Assembly: GCA_016931415.1 (NCBI GenBank)
Contig: JAFGEW010000046.1
Span: forward strand, 1 to 37,902
DNA length: 37,902 nt
Direction of reading: 5' to 3'
From: Verrucomicrobiota bacterium
GTDB taxonomy: Bacteria > Auribacterota > JABMQX01 > JAFGEW01
The translations under genes were made by a program, and so were the position numbers. Numbering within the stretch: the first letter of the stretch is position 1; each line of letters starts with the position of its first letter. Under the pieces are notes generated by a model. It made no database searches and was not told the origin of the DNA. It saw only the letters and a list, made by a program, of their open reading frames with translations. Below, one piece after another: positions 26,218-33,614 of this stretch.

Positions 26218-28941
26218 ATGGATATCCCCAAACAATACAGCGCGGCCGACGTCGAAGGCCGCATCGCTCTGTTCTGGCAGGAGACCCATGCCTTTGACGC
26301 CGATCCCCCCCGGGGCGGCGCGAGTTACTGCATCGTCATCCCGCCGCCGAACGTCACCGCGACGCTCCACACCGGCCACGCGCTCAACAACACGCTCCAA
26401 GACGTGCTCGTGCGCTGGCAGCGCATGCGCGGCCGCAATACGCGGTGGGTCTACGGCACCGACCACGCCGGCATCGCCACCCAGAACGTCGTCGAGCGCG
26501 CGCTGGCGCAGGAGGGCATTCGACGCGACGACCTCACACGCGACGAGTTTCTCGAACGCATCTGGCAGTGGTGCCGCGACAAGGGCGGCGGCATCACGGA
26601 ACAGCTCAAGCGCCTCGGCTGTTCGCTCGACTACGCGAACGAGCGCTTCACGATGGATGACGGTCTCTCAAACGCCGTCCAGGAGGTCTTCATCCGCCTC
26701 TACGACAAGGGCCTCATCTATCGCGGCAACTACATCGTCAACTGGTGCCCGCGGTGCCGCACGGCACTGAGCGATGAGGAAGCCGAACACCGCGAGCAGG
26801 ACGGCAAGCTCTGGTACATTCGCTACCCGATCGAGGGCGGCAAGACCTACATCGTCGTTGCCACAACGCGGCCCGAGACAATGCTCGGCGACGTCGCCGT
26901 CGCGGTGAATCCGGCCGACAAGCGGCTCGACGAGCTCCGCGCGAAGACCATCGTCCTACCGATCCTCAACCGCCGGCTCGCTGTGATTGCCGACGACTTC
27001 GTTGACCCGAAGTTCGGCACCGGTATCGTTAAGGTCACCCCCGCGCACGACCCGAACGACTTCCAGATGGGTCTGCGCCACGGCCTGGATCCGGTCAACG
27101 TCATGACCGACACCGGCCTGATGAATGAGAATGCCGGCCCATACGCCGGCATGGACCGCTTCGTGTGCCGCACGCAGCTTCTCGACGACCTCGATCGCGA
27201 GGGCCTCATCGAGAAGATCGAACCGCATACCTTGAGCATTGGCGAGTGTTACCGCTGCCACACCGTCGTCGAGCCGCGGCTCTCCAGGCAATGGTTCGTC
27301 AGGATGAAGCCGCTCGCCGAGCCGTGCATCAAGCCCGTTGAGGACGGGGCGATTCGCTTCCACCCCAAACGCTGGACCAAGGTCTACCTCGAGTGGATGA
27401 ACAATATCCGCGACTGGTGCATCTCGCGCCAGATCCAATGGGGCCACCGCATTCCGATCTATTACGTCGACGGAACGGATCAAGTCATCGCCGCGCGCTC
27501 TGAGGCCGAGGCGATCGAGAAGTCCGGCGGCCGACCCGTCGCGCAGGACCCAGACGTGCTCGACACGTGGTTCTCATCGTGGCTGTGGCCCTTCTCGACG
27601 CTCGGCTGGCCCGAGGAGACCGCTGAGCTCAAGTGTCACTACCCAACCAACGTGCTTGTCACCGCGCCCGAGATCATCTTCTTCTGGGTCGCCCGCATGA
27701 TCATGGCCGGCTACGAGTTCATGGGCGATCTGCCGTTCACCGACGTCGTCATCCACGGCACCGTGCGCGACGAGTACGGCCGCAAGCAGAGCAAGTCGCT
27801 CAGGAACGGCATCGACCCGCTCGACATTATCGCCGAGCTCGGCGCCGACGCCTTGCGCTTCAGCATCGTCAGCCTCGCCTCGCCCGGCCAGGACCTGCCG
27901 ATGCAGACCGGCTGCGATAGCCCGCCCGGCTTCAAGCCGGTCCATCTCTCGGATGAGGAACGCGCCCGCAGACAGCTCGAGACCTTCCTGCCCGGCCGCA
28001 ACTTCGCCAACAAGCTCTGGAACGCTTCCCGCTTCGTGCTCCAGAACCTCGAGGGCGCCGACCCGACCTACGATCTCGCCGCGGCCACACCTTCGCTGCG
28101 GCTCTCGCCCGACGACGTGTACATTCTCGGCAAGCTCAACGAGGCAATCGCCGCCACCGACGACGCGCTGACGCGCTTCCGTCTCAACGACGCGGCGCAG
28201 TGCCTCTACGAGTTCTTTTGGCGCCACTACTGCGACCGCTACATCGAGTACGCCAAAGGCCCGCTCGGCAACGGCGCACCCGAGGACAAACAGCGCACTC
28301 AGGCCGTGCTGCGCATCGTCCTCGAGAACACGCTCAAGCTTCTTCACCCGATTGTGCCCTACATCACCGAGGAGATCTGGCGCCTGCTCAACGGCAAGGG
28401 CCGTACACCGCTCATGGTCTCGGCTTGGCCGAAGCGCCTCGATCTTGCACTCGATGAGCCGACGGTCGCCCTCATGGACCAGAACTACGAACTGATCCGC
28501 GCCGGCCGCAACCTGCGCAAGGAATACGGCGTCGCGCCAAACGAGAAGCGGCCGTTCATTGTCGCTGCCTCGAGCGACGTCAATGCCGAGTTCCTCAACA
28601 CGGCCCGCGCCACGACGCAGACCATGCTCGGTGCTTCCGTCGTCGATATCCACGGCCCCGGCTACGAACCCGACAGACCGATGCCGAGTGGCGTGACCCC
28701 CATCGGCACGATCTACATCGACCTCGGCGCCGACGCCGCCAAGGAGCTCGCCCGGCTGCGCAAGGAACTCGACAAGCTCGACGGCGTCATCGCGACGCTC
28801 AAGAAGAAGCTGCGCAATCAGCAGTTCCTCGCCAAGGCGCCCGAAGAGGTCGTGCAGAAGGAACGTGAGAAGCTCGATCAGTTCTCCGACAAGGCCGACC
28901 GGCTGCGCCGCAGCCTTGCAGCCCTCGAACCGGAAGCGTAA
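26218..28941 (+). CDS. valS: Valyl-tRNA synthetase
   Basis: This 907-residue class I synthetase has the HIGH-like motif as HTGH in PPPNVTATLHTGHALNN, followed by YGTDHAGIATQ. The editing domain contains TTRPETMLGDVAVAVNP. The catalytic end reads GRKQSKSLRNGIDPLDII, where the KMSKS loop has Gln in place of Met. WCISRQIQWGHRIP is typical. A C-terminal coiled coil (about 840-905) binds tRNA. ATG at 26218 gives the usual N-terminus (MDIPKQYSAADVEG), but no clear Shine-Dalgarno precedes it; coupling to the kinase gene 43 bases upstream is likely. Confidence 0.97.
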   Translation: MDIPKQYSAADVEGRIALFWQETHAFDADPPRGGASYCIVIPPPNVTATLHTGHALNNTLQDVLVRWQRMRGRNTRWVYGTDHAGIATQNVVERALAQEGIRRDDLTRDEFLERIWQWCRDKGGGITEQLKRLGCSLDYANERFTMDDGLSNAVQEVFIRLYDKGLIYRGNYIVNWCPRCRTALSDEEAEHREQDGKLWYIRYPIEGGKTYIVVATTRPETMLGDVAVAVNPADKRLDELRAKTIVLPILNRRLAVIADDFVDPKFGTGIVKVTPAHDPNDFQMGLRHGLDPVNVMTDTGLMNENAGPYAGMDRFVCRTQLLDDLDREGLIEKIEPHTLSIGECYRCHTVVEPRLSRQWFVRMKPLAEPCIKPVEDGAIRFHPKRWTKVYLEWMNNIRDWCISRQIQWGHRIPIYYVDGTDQVIAARSEAEAIEKSGGRPVAQDPDVLDTWFSSWLWPFSTLGWPEETAELKCHYPTNVLVTAPEIIFFWVARMIMAGYEFMGDLPFTDVVIHGTVRDEYGRKQSKSLRNGIDPLDIIAELGADALRFSIVSLASPGQDLPMQTGCDSPPGFKPVHLSDEERARRQLETFLPGRNFANKLWNASRFVLQNLEGADPTYDLAAATPSLRLSPDDVYILGKLNEAIAATDDALTRFRLNDAAQCLYEFFWRHYCDRYIEYAKGPLGNGAPEDKQRTQAVLRIVLENTLKLLHPIVPYITEEIWRLLNGKGRTPLMVSAWPKRLDLALDEPTVALMDQNYELIRAGRNLRKEYGVAPNEKRPFIVAASSDVNAEFLNTARATTQTMLGASVVDIHGPGYEPDRPMPSGVTPIGTIYIDLGADAAKELARLRKELDKLDGVIATLKKKLRNQQFLAKAPEEVVQKEREKLDQFSDKADRLRRSLAALEPEA

Positions 28942-28970
28942 GCTCCGCACTGGAGCATAAGGACCGAACC

Positions 28971-29834
28971 ATGCCGCCCAAGGACAAGCTTTCGCGCGAG
29001 CAATTGCTCGCCATTGTGCGCCGCGCCCTCGACGAAGATATCGGCGTCGGCGACATCACGACCACCGCCGTCGTGCCCGAGCGCGCCAAGATCAGCGGCC
29101 GTATCATCGCCTCCGACCCCTGCGTCGTCGCCGGCATGCCGGCGGCCGAGGCCGTGTTCGAGGAGATCGACGGCGACATCGAGTTCACGCCCATCGTCGA
29201 GGAAGGCACGAGCGTCAAGGCCGGCACGGCCCTCGCCACGGTCGCCGGCCCGGCCCGCGCCATCCTCGGCGGCGAGCGCGCCGCGCTCAACTTCCTCGAA
29301 TGGCTCTCGGGGATCGCGACGCTCACGGCGGCGTTCGTGGCGAAGGTCGCCAAGCACAAGGCGCGCGTCATGGACACACGCAAAACCAGTCCCGGCTTGC
29401 GCGTCCTGGAGAAATACGCCGTCCGCGTCGGCGGTGGCACCTCGCACCGCATGGGCCTGCACGACCAGTTTTTCGTCAAGAACACGCACCTCGGCGTGCT
29501 CTCCGGCGAGCGCGCCGAGCGTATCCGCAAATGCATCACCCAGGCACGCGCGCTCAACCCGAACATCCAGATCGAGATCGAGGTCGCTACCCTCGACGAC
29601 GCCAAGGTTGCCGTCGAGGCCGGTGCTGACGTGCTCATGCTCGACCGCATGCCGCTCGCGGACATCAAGCAGACCGTGAAGATCGCCTCCGGCAAGGCCG
29701 TCATCGCCGCCTCAGGCGGCATAACGCTCGACAACGCAGCCGAGATCGCCGCCGCCGGCGTGGACTACATCACCGTCGGTGCGCTGACCACCACCGCCCG
29801 GCGCATCCGCATGCGCCTCGATGTTGCCCCTTGA
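28971..29834 (+). CDS. nadC: Quinolinate phosphoribosyltransferase
   Basis: This 287-residue enzyme converts quinolinate and PRPP to nicotinate mononucleotide in NAD synthesis. Family blocks are LDEDIGVGDITTTAVVP, AERAALNFLEWLSGIAT (here GGERAALNFLEW), MDTRKTSPGLRVLEKYAVRVGGG, HRMGLHDQFFVKNTHL, and the C-terminal ASGGITLDN. The start is 29 bases after valS. The stop overlaps a possible TTG start of birA. nadA and nadB are not in the window. Confidence 0.96.
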   Translation: MPPKDKLSREQLLAIVRRALDEDIGVGDITTTAVVPERAKISGRIIASDPCVVAGMPAAEAVFEEIDGDIEFTPIVEEGTSVKAGTALATVAGPARAILGGERAALNFLEWLSGIATLTAAFVAKVAKHKARVMDTRKTSPGLRVLEKYAVRVGGGTSHRMGLHDQFFVKNTHLGVLSGERAERIRKCITQARALNPNIQIEIEVATLDDAKVAVEAGADVLMLDRMPLADIKQTVKIASGKAVIAASGGITLDNAAEIAAAGVDYITVGALTTTARRIRMRLDVAP

Positions 29835-29848
29835 GGCGCGACGGCCTC

Positions 29849-30859
29849 ATGAAGCGCGCGCACATATCGAGACCCGTTGGCCAGCCTCACGACGAGCAAC
29901 TCCTGGATCTGCTCCGTGCCCGTGAGGACGATTTCGTCTCCGGCGCCGAGCTTGCCGACGCCCTCGGCGTCTCGCGCACCACCGTCTGGAACCACATCCA
30001 GGCGCTGCGCGCCGAAGGGTACGTCGTCGACGCCTGTACGCACCGCGGCTACCGACTCGTCTCTGTGCCTGACCGTTTGCTGCCCAACGAGGTGCAGCGC
30101 CGCCTGCGCACGCGTTGGATCGGCCGCACGCTCTGGTGTTACCGCGAAACCGACTCGACGAATGACATCGCGCTCGACCGTGCCGTCGAAGGCGCGCCCG
30201 AGGGCGCTGTTGTCCTCGCCGAGGCCCAGCGGCGCGGCCGCGGCCGCTTTCACCGCACGTGGCTCTCGCCGCCTGGTGCCAACATCCTTGCCTCGGTCAT
30301 CCTGCGGCCTGAGGTCCACCCGAACCTCGTTTCGCAGCTTGTCATTACCGCTGCCGTCGCTGCAGCCGAGACGCTCAACGCGCTCTACAAGCTCGACGCG
30401 CACATCAAGTGGCCCAACGACGTCTACATCGGCGGCCGCAAGATCGCCGGCATCCTCGCCGAACTGAGCGCCGAAGCCGAGCAGACCAAGCACGTCGTCA
30501 TCGGCATCGGCCTCAACGTGAACATGACGCGCGCGCAGCTCCCACGCGCCGTGCGCTCGACGGCCACATCCGTGCACATCGAGATCGGCCGCACCGTCTC
30601 GCGCCTCGATGTGCTCGCCGAGTTCCTTGCTCGGATCGAGACCGGGTATGAGCGCTGGCGCCGCGACGGCTTCGCGCCCGCCAAGGCACGCTGGGTGGCC
30701 CTCTCGTCTTCGGTCGGCCGTCGTGTCGAGATCGTTTCCGGCACCACCAAGCTTACCGGCCTCGTCGCCGATCTCGACGACGACGGCGCCCTGATCCTGC
30801 GCCTCGATTCAGGCCTCATCCGCAAGGCCGCCTCCGGCGACATGACCGTCGTGGGCTAA
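29849..30859 (+). CDS. birA: Bifunctional biotin ligase / biotin operon repressor type (BirA)
   Basis: The 336-residue protein has an N-terminal winged helix (about residues 15-60; SGAELADALGVSRTTVWNHI). A catalytic domain follows, with ETDSTNDIALD, the biotinyl-AMP loop RRGRGRFHRTWLSPPG, and KWPNDVYIGGRKIAGIL, then a C-terminal SH3-like cap. It attaches biotin to carboxylases; the helix-turn-helix suggests it also represses biotin genes, although no target operator is seen here. ATG at 29849 is chosen; a TTG at 29831 overlapping the nadC stop is an alternative. It is the last gene of the plus-strand operon. Confidence 0.94.
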   Translation: MKRAHISRPVGQPHDEQLLDLLRAREDDFVSGAELADALGVSRTTVWNHIQALRAEGYVVDACTHRGYRLVSVPDRLLPNEVQRRLRTRWIGRTLWCYRETDSTNDIALDRAVEGAPEGAVVLAEAQRRGRGRFHRTWLSPPGANILASVILRPEVHPNLVSQLVITAAVAAAETLNALYKLDAHIKWPNDVYIGGRKIAGILAELSAEAEQTKHVVIGIGLNVNMTRAQLPRAVRSTATSVHIEIGRTVSRLDVLAEFLARIETGYERWRRDGFAPAKARWVALSSSVGRRVEIVSGTTKLTGLVADLDDDGALILRLDSGLIRKAASGDMTVVG

Positions 30860-30870
30860 GAGGACAGGCC

Positions 30871-31260
30871 TCAGACTGCGGGGGCCGCACAGCAGAAGGA
30901 TATGGCATGCCCTCTGGCGACAACCCTGGCTTGTTCGGTCTCCTGGTAGAACGCGGGGCGCAGCTGGAGGTGGCTCTCGGCGCTGCAGAAGGCGGCTTCG
31001 GCCTCCGTGAGCCGGATGTGTCGGCGGCACAGCGAGACCGGATCACCGTCGCCTTGTCTGGGAACCACCAGGTGGGCACCGTGGCCCAGCCGGCTCCGCC
31101 TCGCGCACACCGGGGGCGCTGGGCTGGGCGATCTCTCATGTCCGGCCTCGCTCCGCGCGATGGAGGCCGGGATGACCCCCGACGCGGCCACGCTCACGCT
31201 GGTCAGGCTGGCCAGACTGCCGTTTCTCGTGCGCCGCAATCGAGCGTAGAGGCACACCAT
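30871..31260 (-). CDS. Hypothetical protein downstream of the sigma factor
   Basis: I do not recognise this 129-residue reading. From ATG at 31260 it begins MVCLYARLRRTRNGSLASL and ends with a Cys-containing tail (LCRRHIRLTEAEAAFCSAES...). Most third codon positions are G or C, as in neighbouring genes, and it runs in the same direction as the sigma factor 58 bases upstream. The same frame stays open upstream into the sigma gene and there reads DSCPFCRSHVAQGAASC, a zinc-ribbon-like cluster, but no start codon precedes that cluster. It may be a real small protein, a frameshifted gene, or chance. Overlapping plus-strand readings look weaker. Confidence 0.35.
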   Translation of the reverse strand: MVCLYARLRRTRNGSLASLTSVSVAASGVIPASIARSEAGHERSPSPAPPVCARRSRLGHGAHLVVPRQGDGDPVSLCRRHIRLTEAEAAFCSAESHLQLRPAFYQETEQARVVARGHAISFCCAAPAV

Positions 31261-31318
31261 GGCAGACTGGCAACTTGCGGCGCCCTGCGCCACGTGGGAG
31301 CGGCAGAAGGGGCAGGAA

Positions 31319-31819
31319 TCAGGCCAACACGCTGGCCAGCTCGTTGGCGATCTTCTTGCGCTGCTTGCTGACGTACTGGTGCGAGCACCCCAGCGCCTGG
31401 GAGACCTCGGAGACGCTCTCGCCCTGGGCAAAAGCGTCAAGCACGACGCGCTGCGTGCGCGTCAACCGCCCCCGCAGTGTCGAGAGAACATCGCCGACAA
31501 ACAGCTCTTCGCGGAAATCGCGCTCGTCGGGCGGTTCAAGGGAAGGTCGATCATCATCGGGATCGGCATTGAGCGAGAGGAGGAGGCAGTCGCTGCGACG
31601 CTTGCTGTCCACGCTCCGGCCACGCTTCGCATAATCCAGGCCGTGGTACTTGCAGCTCTGCATGTACCAGCTCTCCGTCTGACCGGGGCAAGCCTGCTCG
31701 GTCTGCCACAGATGGATAAGCATCTCCTGCAGCAGATCGTCGTGGTCGGACGCGTTGCAGACAATCGAGCGCGCAATGCCGCGCAGACTGGCGCGGACAC
31801 GAGGGTCGGATACGAGCAT
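31319..31819 (-). CDS. ECF-like RNA polymerase sigma factor
   Basis: The 166-residue protein has region 2 at the N-terminus (ASDHDDLLQEMLIHLWQTE, then the promoter-melting segment ESWYMQSCKYHGLDYAKRG). Region 4 is at the C-terminus (LTRTQRVVLDAFAQGESVSE, then ALGCSHQYVSKQRKK as the helix-turn-helix). Region 3 is replaced by an acidic linker, as in ECF sigma factors. It would direct RNA polymerase to a special promoter set. ATG at 31819 follows GGAG by 9 bases; ATG at 31834 is an alternative. No anti-sigma factor with a membrane helix is adjacent. Confidence 0.82.
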   Translation of the reverse strand: MLVSDPRVRASLRGIARSIVCNASDHDDLLQEMLIHLWQTEQACPGQTESWYMQSCKYHGLDYAKRGRSVDSKRRSDCLLLSLNADPDDDRPSLEPPDERDFREELFVGDVLSTLRGRLTRTQRVVLDAFAQGESVSEVSQALGCSHQYVSKQRKKIANELASVLA

Positions 31820-32550
31820 GACCCTACTCTCCATCGCCCAATGATCCGCCGGCCCCTACACCGGCAACCACTGGCGACCCCGCCTGTGTCTCTGTCCGGG
31901 CTGTCGCCTACTCGCTGCTCGGCCCTACCCAAGCAGCGCATAAACCCCGAGGACTAACCCCATGAACACCCGCCGCTCAGCGGCGATGGGCTTTCACCGC
32001 ATCCCAGCGGTGTTCGCCTTCCCTTCAGTCCTCTGGGCGTTCCAGCACCCGTTGCCGTCCGGCCCTAAGCCGGACACAGAACAGCCTACCTGGAGGTGCA
32101 ATACCCTTGGCGCGGGACTTCGGGAGTCCCGAAGTGATGCATACCCTCCCTTGAGCTCACACAAGACAAGCAAGGCTCGCTTGACGCCCTCACACTATAT
32201 CTTGTGGTCTGTCACGGACGCAACACACTTTCTCGTAGGTGCAAGAACACCCCACGTTGTTGCTCCGTCAGAACCTACGCGAACCCCTAGAAATGAACTC
32301 CGCGAGAACTATAGCAGAAACACGGAGGCTTTACAAGCGGAATGATCCCGGCAAACACAAATGACCGACCCATTGACAGACTGCCAACTCGTTCCCTGCC
32401 AGCATGTGGTACGCCCCCCCCCTTCGCAATGCTCTCGCGGATACAGCCTCCCGCTTCGGTTCGGCAGAATGCGCGGATATGCACCTTGACACAGGCCCCG
32501 GCCCTGACTCACCATCGACCGCCAACCAGCGGACCGCCAGAGAGCCTGTA
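31820..32550. other. Long intergenic region between divergent genes
   Basis: This 731-base stretch separates the sigma factor (minus) from the nucleotidyltransferase (plus). No reading frame in it has convincing codon use or similarity. It contains a perfect 19-base inverted repeat at 32117-32135 (ACTTCGGGA, G, TCCCGAAGT) and a CACCGC/GCGGTG hairpin near 32015. Base composition is less GC-rich than the neighbouring genes. I see no clear promoter. Confidence 0.5.
32117..32135. repeat. Perfect 9+1+9 inverted repeat
   Basis: ACTTCGGGA and TCCCGAAGT flank a single G. The site has operator-like size and symmetry and lies in the non-coding gap upstream of both the sigma factor and the nucleotidyltransferase genes. 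No T-run follows on either strand. Confidence 0.5.
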
Positions 32551-33342
32551 ATGACATCAGCGAACCGCCGAACGGGCACCTGCGACACCTTGATCCAGGA
32601 CGAATTCCGCGATCTCGTTGCCGCGACGGATGGCGCATGCGCCGCACGGTTCGGATCCAAGCTTCGAGGAGCCTTCCTTGGAGGCAGCACGGCCTTCGGC
32701 GAAGCATGGCCCGGGGCATCGGATCTCGATTGGTTCGTTTTCGTGCAAGACGAACCGGCGCGGGCAGACAAGACGTGGCAGCGACGGACGCGCAGACGAC
32801 TCGAGAGCCGTTTCCCCGTCGCCAACGAAGTCCACCTGAACCTGTTTTCGGTGGACCGTCTCCGGCTCGAGGCATTCTGGCGGTTCATCATGCGGTACAA
32901 TGCTGTCCGGGTCAGGGGCACAGACCTCCTTGCTGAACTGGCCCGAGAAGGCGTCCGGACACCTCGCCCGAGTCGTAGGCTGGCCAAGGGACGGGTGGGT
33001 TTCGTGCGTCAGTGTTGGGAAGCGACGCTGGCGGGTCGATGCCCGCCCTCACTTCAGGACCCCCTGCCTTCCGATCCGTTCCTGAGGACCCGGAAGCTCG
33101 CCCGCAACTACGTCATCGTCGAGGGCGGCTTCGCTCTGATGACGTTGGGCACCTTCGAATCGTTCAAGCAGGAAGTCGTCCTTCGCGGCCTTCGCGAAGC
33201 CTCAGCACGATGGCGCCCGCTGATCAAGACGACGGAAGCCGTGCTCGCCGACCCGTTTCGGGCCGCTGTGCGGCCCGAGGTCTTCGTCCGCGAACTCCGC
33301 CGCTTCATGGAGTGGGCGATCAAACGTGTGGAGAACGCGTAG
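32551..33342 (+). CDS. Nucleotidyltransferase-domain protein (Pol beta superfamily)
   Basis: This 263-residue protein carries the superfamily signature as LGGSTAFGEAWPGASDLDWFVFV (about residues 42-64): G-S, then G, then S-D-L-D with two metal-binding Asp residues. A third acidic position may lie in NEVHLNLFSVD. The C-terminal half is helical (ARNYVIVEGGFALMTLGTFE). Relatives include aminoglycoside nucleotidyltransferases, MNT toxins/antitoxins and orphan transferases. Neither a HEPN partner nor a resistance signature is seen, so the substrate is unknown. ATG at 32551 is a likely start; upstream in-frame ATGs exist without similarity. Confidence 0.68.
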   Translation: MTSANRRTGTCDTLIQDEFRDLVAATDGACAARFGSKLRGAFLGGSTAFGEAWPGASDLDWFVFVQDEPARADKTWQRRTRRRLESRFPVANEVHLNLFSVDRLRLEAFWRFIMRYNAVRVRGTDLLAELAREGVRTPRPSRRLAKGRVGFVRQCWEATLAGRCPPSLQDPLPSDPFLRTRKLARNYVIVEGGFALMTLGTFESFKQEVVLRGLREASARWRPLIKTTEAVLADPFRAAVRPEVFVRELRRFMEWAIKRVENA

Positions 33343-33356
33343 ACGGAAGCGGCGCG

Positions 33357-33497
33357 CTAGGCGTCGCGCGAACGAGTGCCCTTTGCCTTCTGTGCCTGCA
33401 TCCGGACCGCCCCGCAGTTGGGACAGACCCACTTGCGCTTCTTGTGGAAGCTGCGCTTCTCCTCACGCATCGCTTTGCCGCACCGCCTGCATGTCAT
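33357..33497 (-). CDS. 46-residue zinc-ribbon protein
   Basis: The product starts MTCRRCGKAMREEKRSFHKK and contains a second pair in KWVCPNCGAVRMQ. The four Cys (CRRC and CPNC, about 20 residues apart) form a rubredoxin-like zinc ribbon, followed by a basic tail. GGAG lies 9 bases before the ATG. It is 117 bases downstream of the pyrophosphatase gene on the same strand and converges with the nucleotidyltransferase. It could bind nucleic acid; nothing more can be said. Confidence 0.68.
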   Translation of the reverse strand: MTCRRCGKAMREEKRSFHKKRKWVCPNCGAVRMQAQKAKGTRSRDA

Positions 33498-33614
33498 GGG
33501 CTCAGGCTCCAAGGAAGCGGCACCGAAGTGCTCGACAACGAGCCCGCCGGCTCCAGTCTGCGGCGTCATCCTTCGACGCCCCCCTCAGGCCACCGCGCGT
33601 CGGCTGACCAGGCG

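Noticed and set aside
30907-31371. 154-residue plus-strand reading after birA
   Set aside because: It has an acceptable ribosome-binding site, but its third-position GC is lower than that of the opposite frame, and it shows no motif.
31962-32345. 127-residue plus-strand reading in the long gap
   Set aside because: GAGG lies at a good distance, but codon use drifts away from that of the neighbouring genes and no domain is visible.
32551-33497. Toxin-antitoxin pair made of the nucleotidyltransferase and the zinc-ribbon protein
   Set aside because: The genes converge and are not co-transcribed, and the small protein lacks HEPN or antitoxin features.
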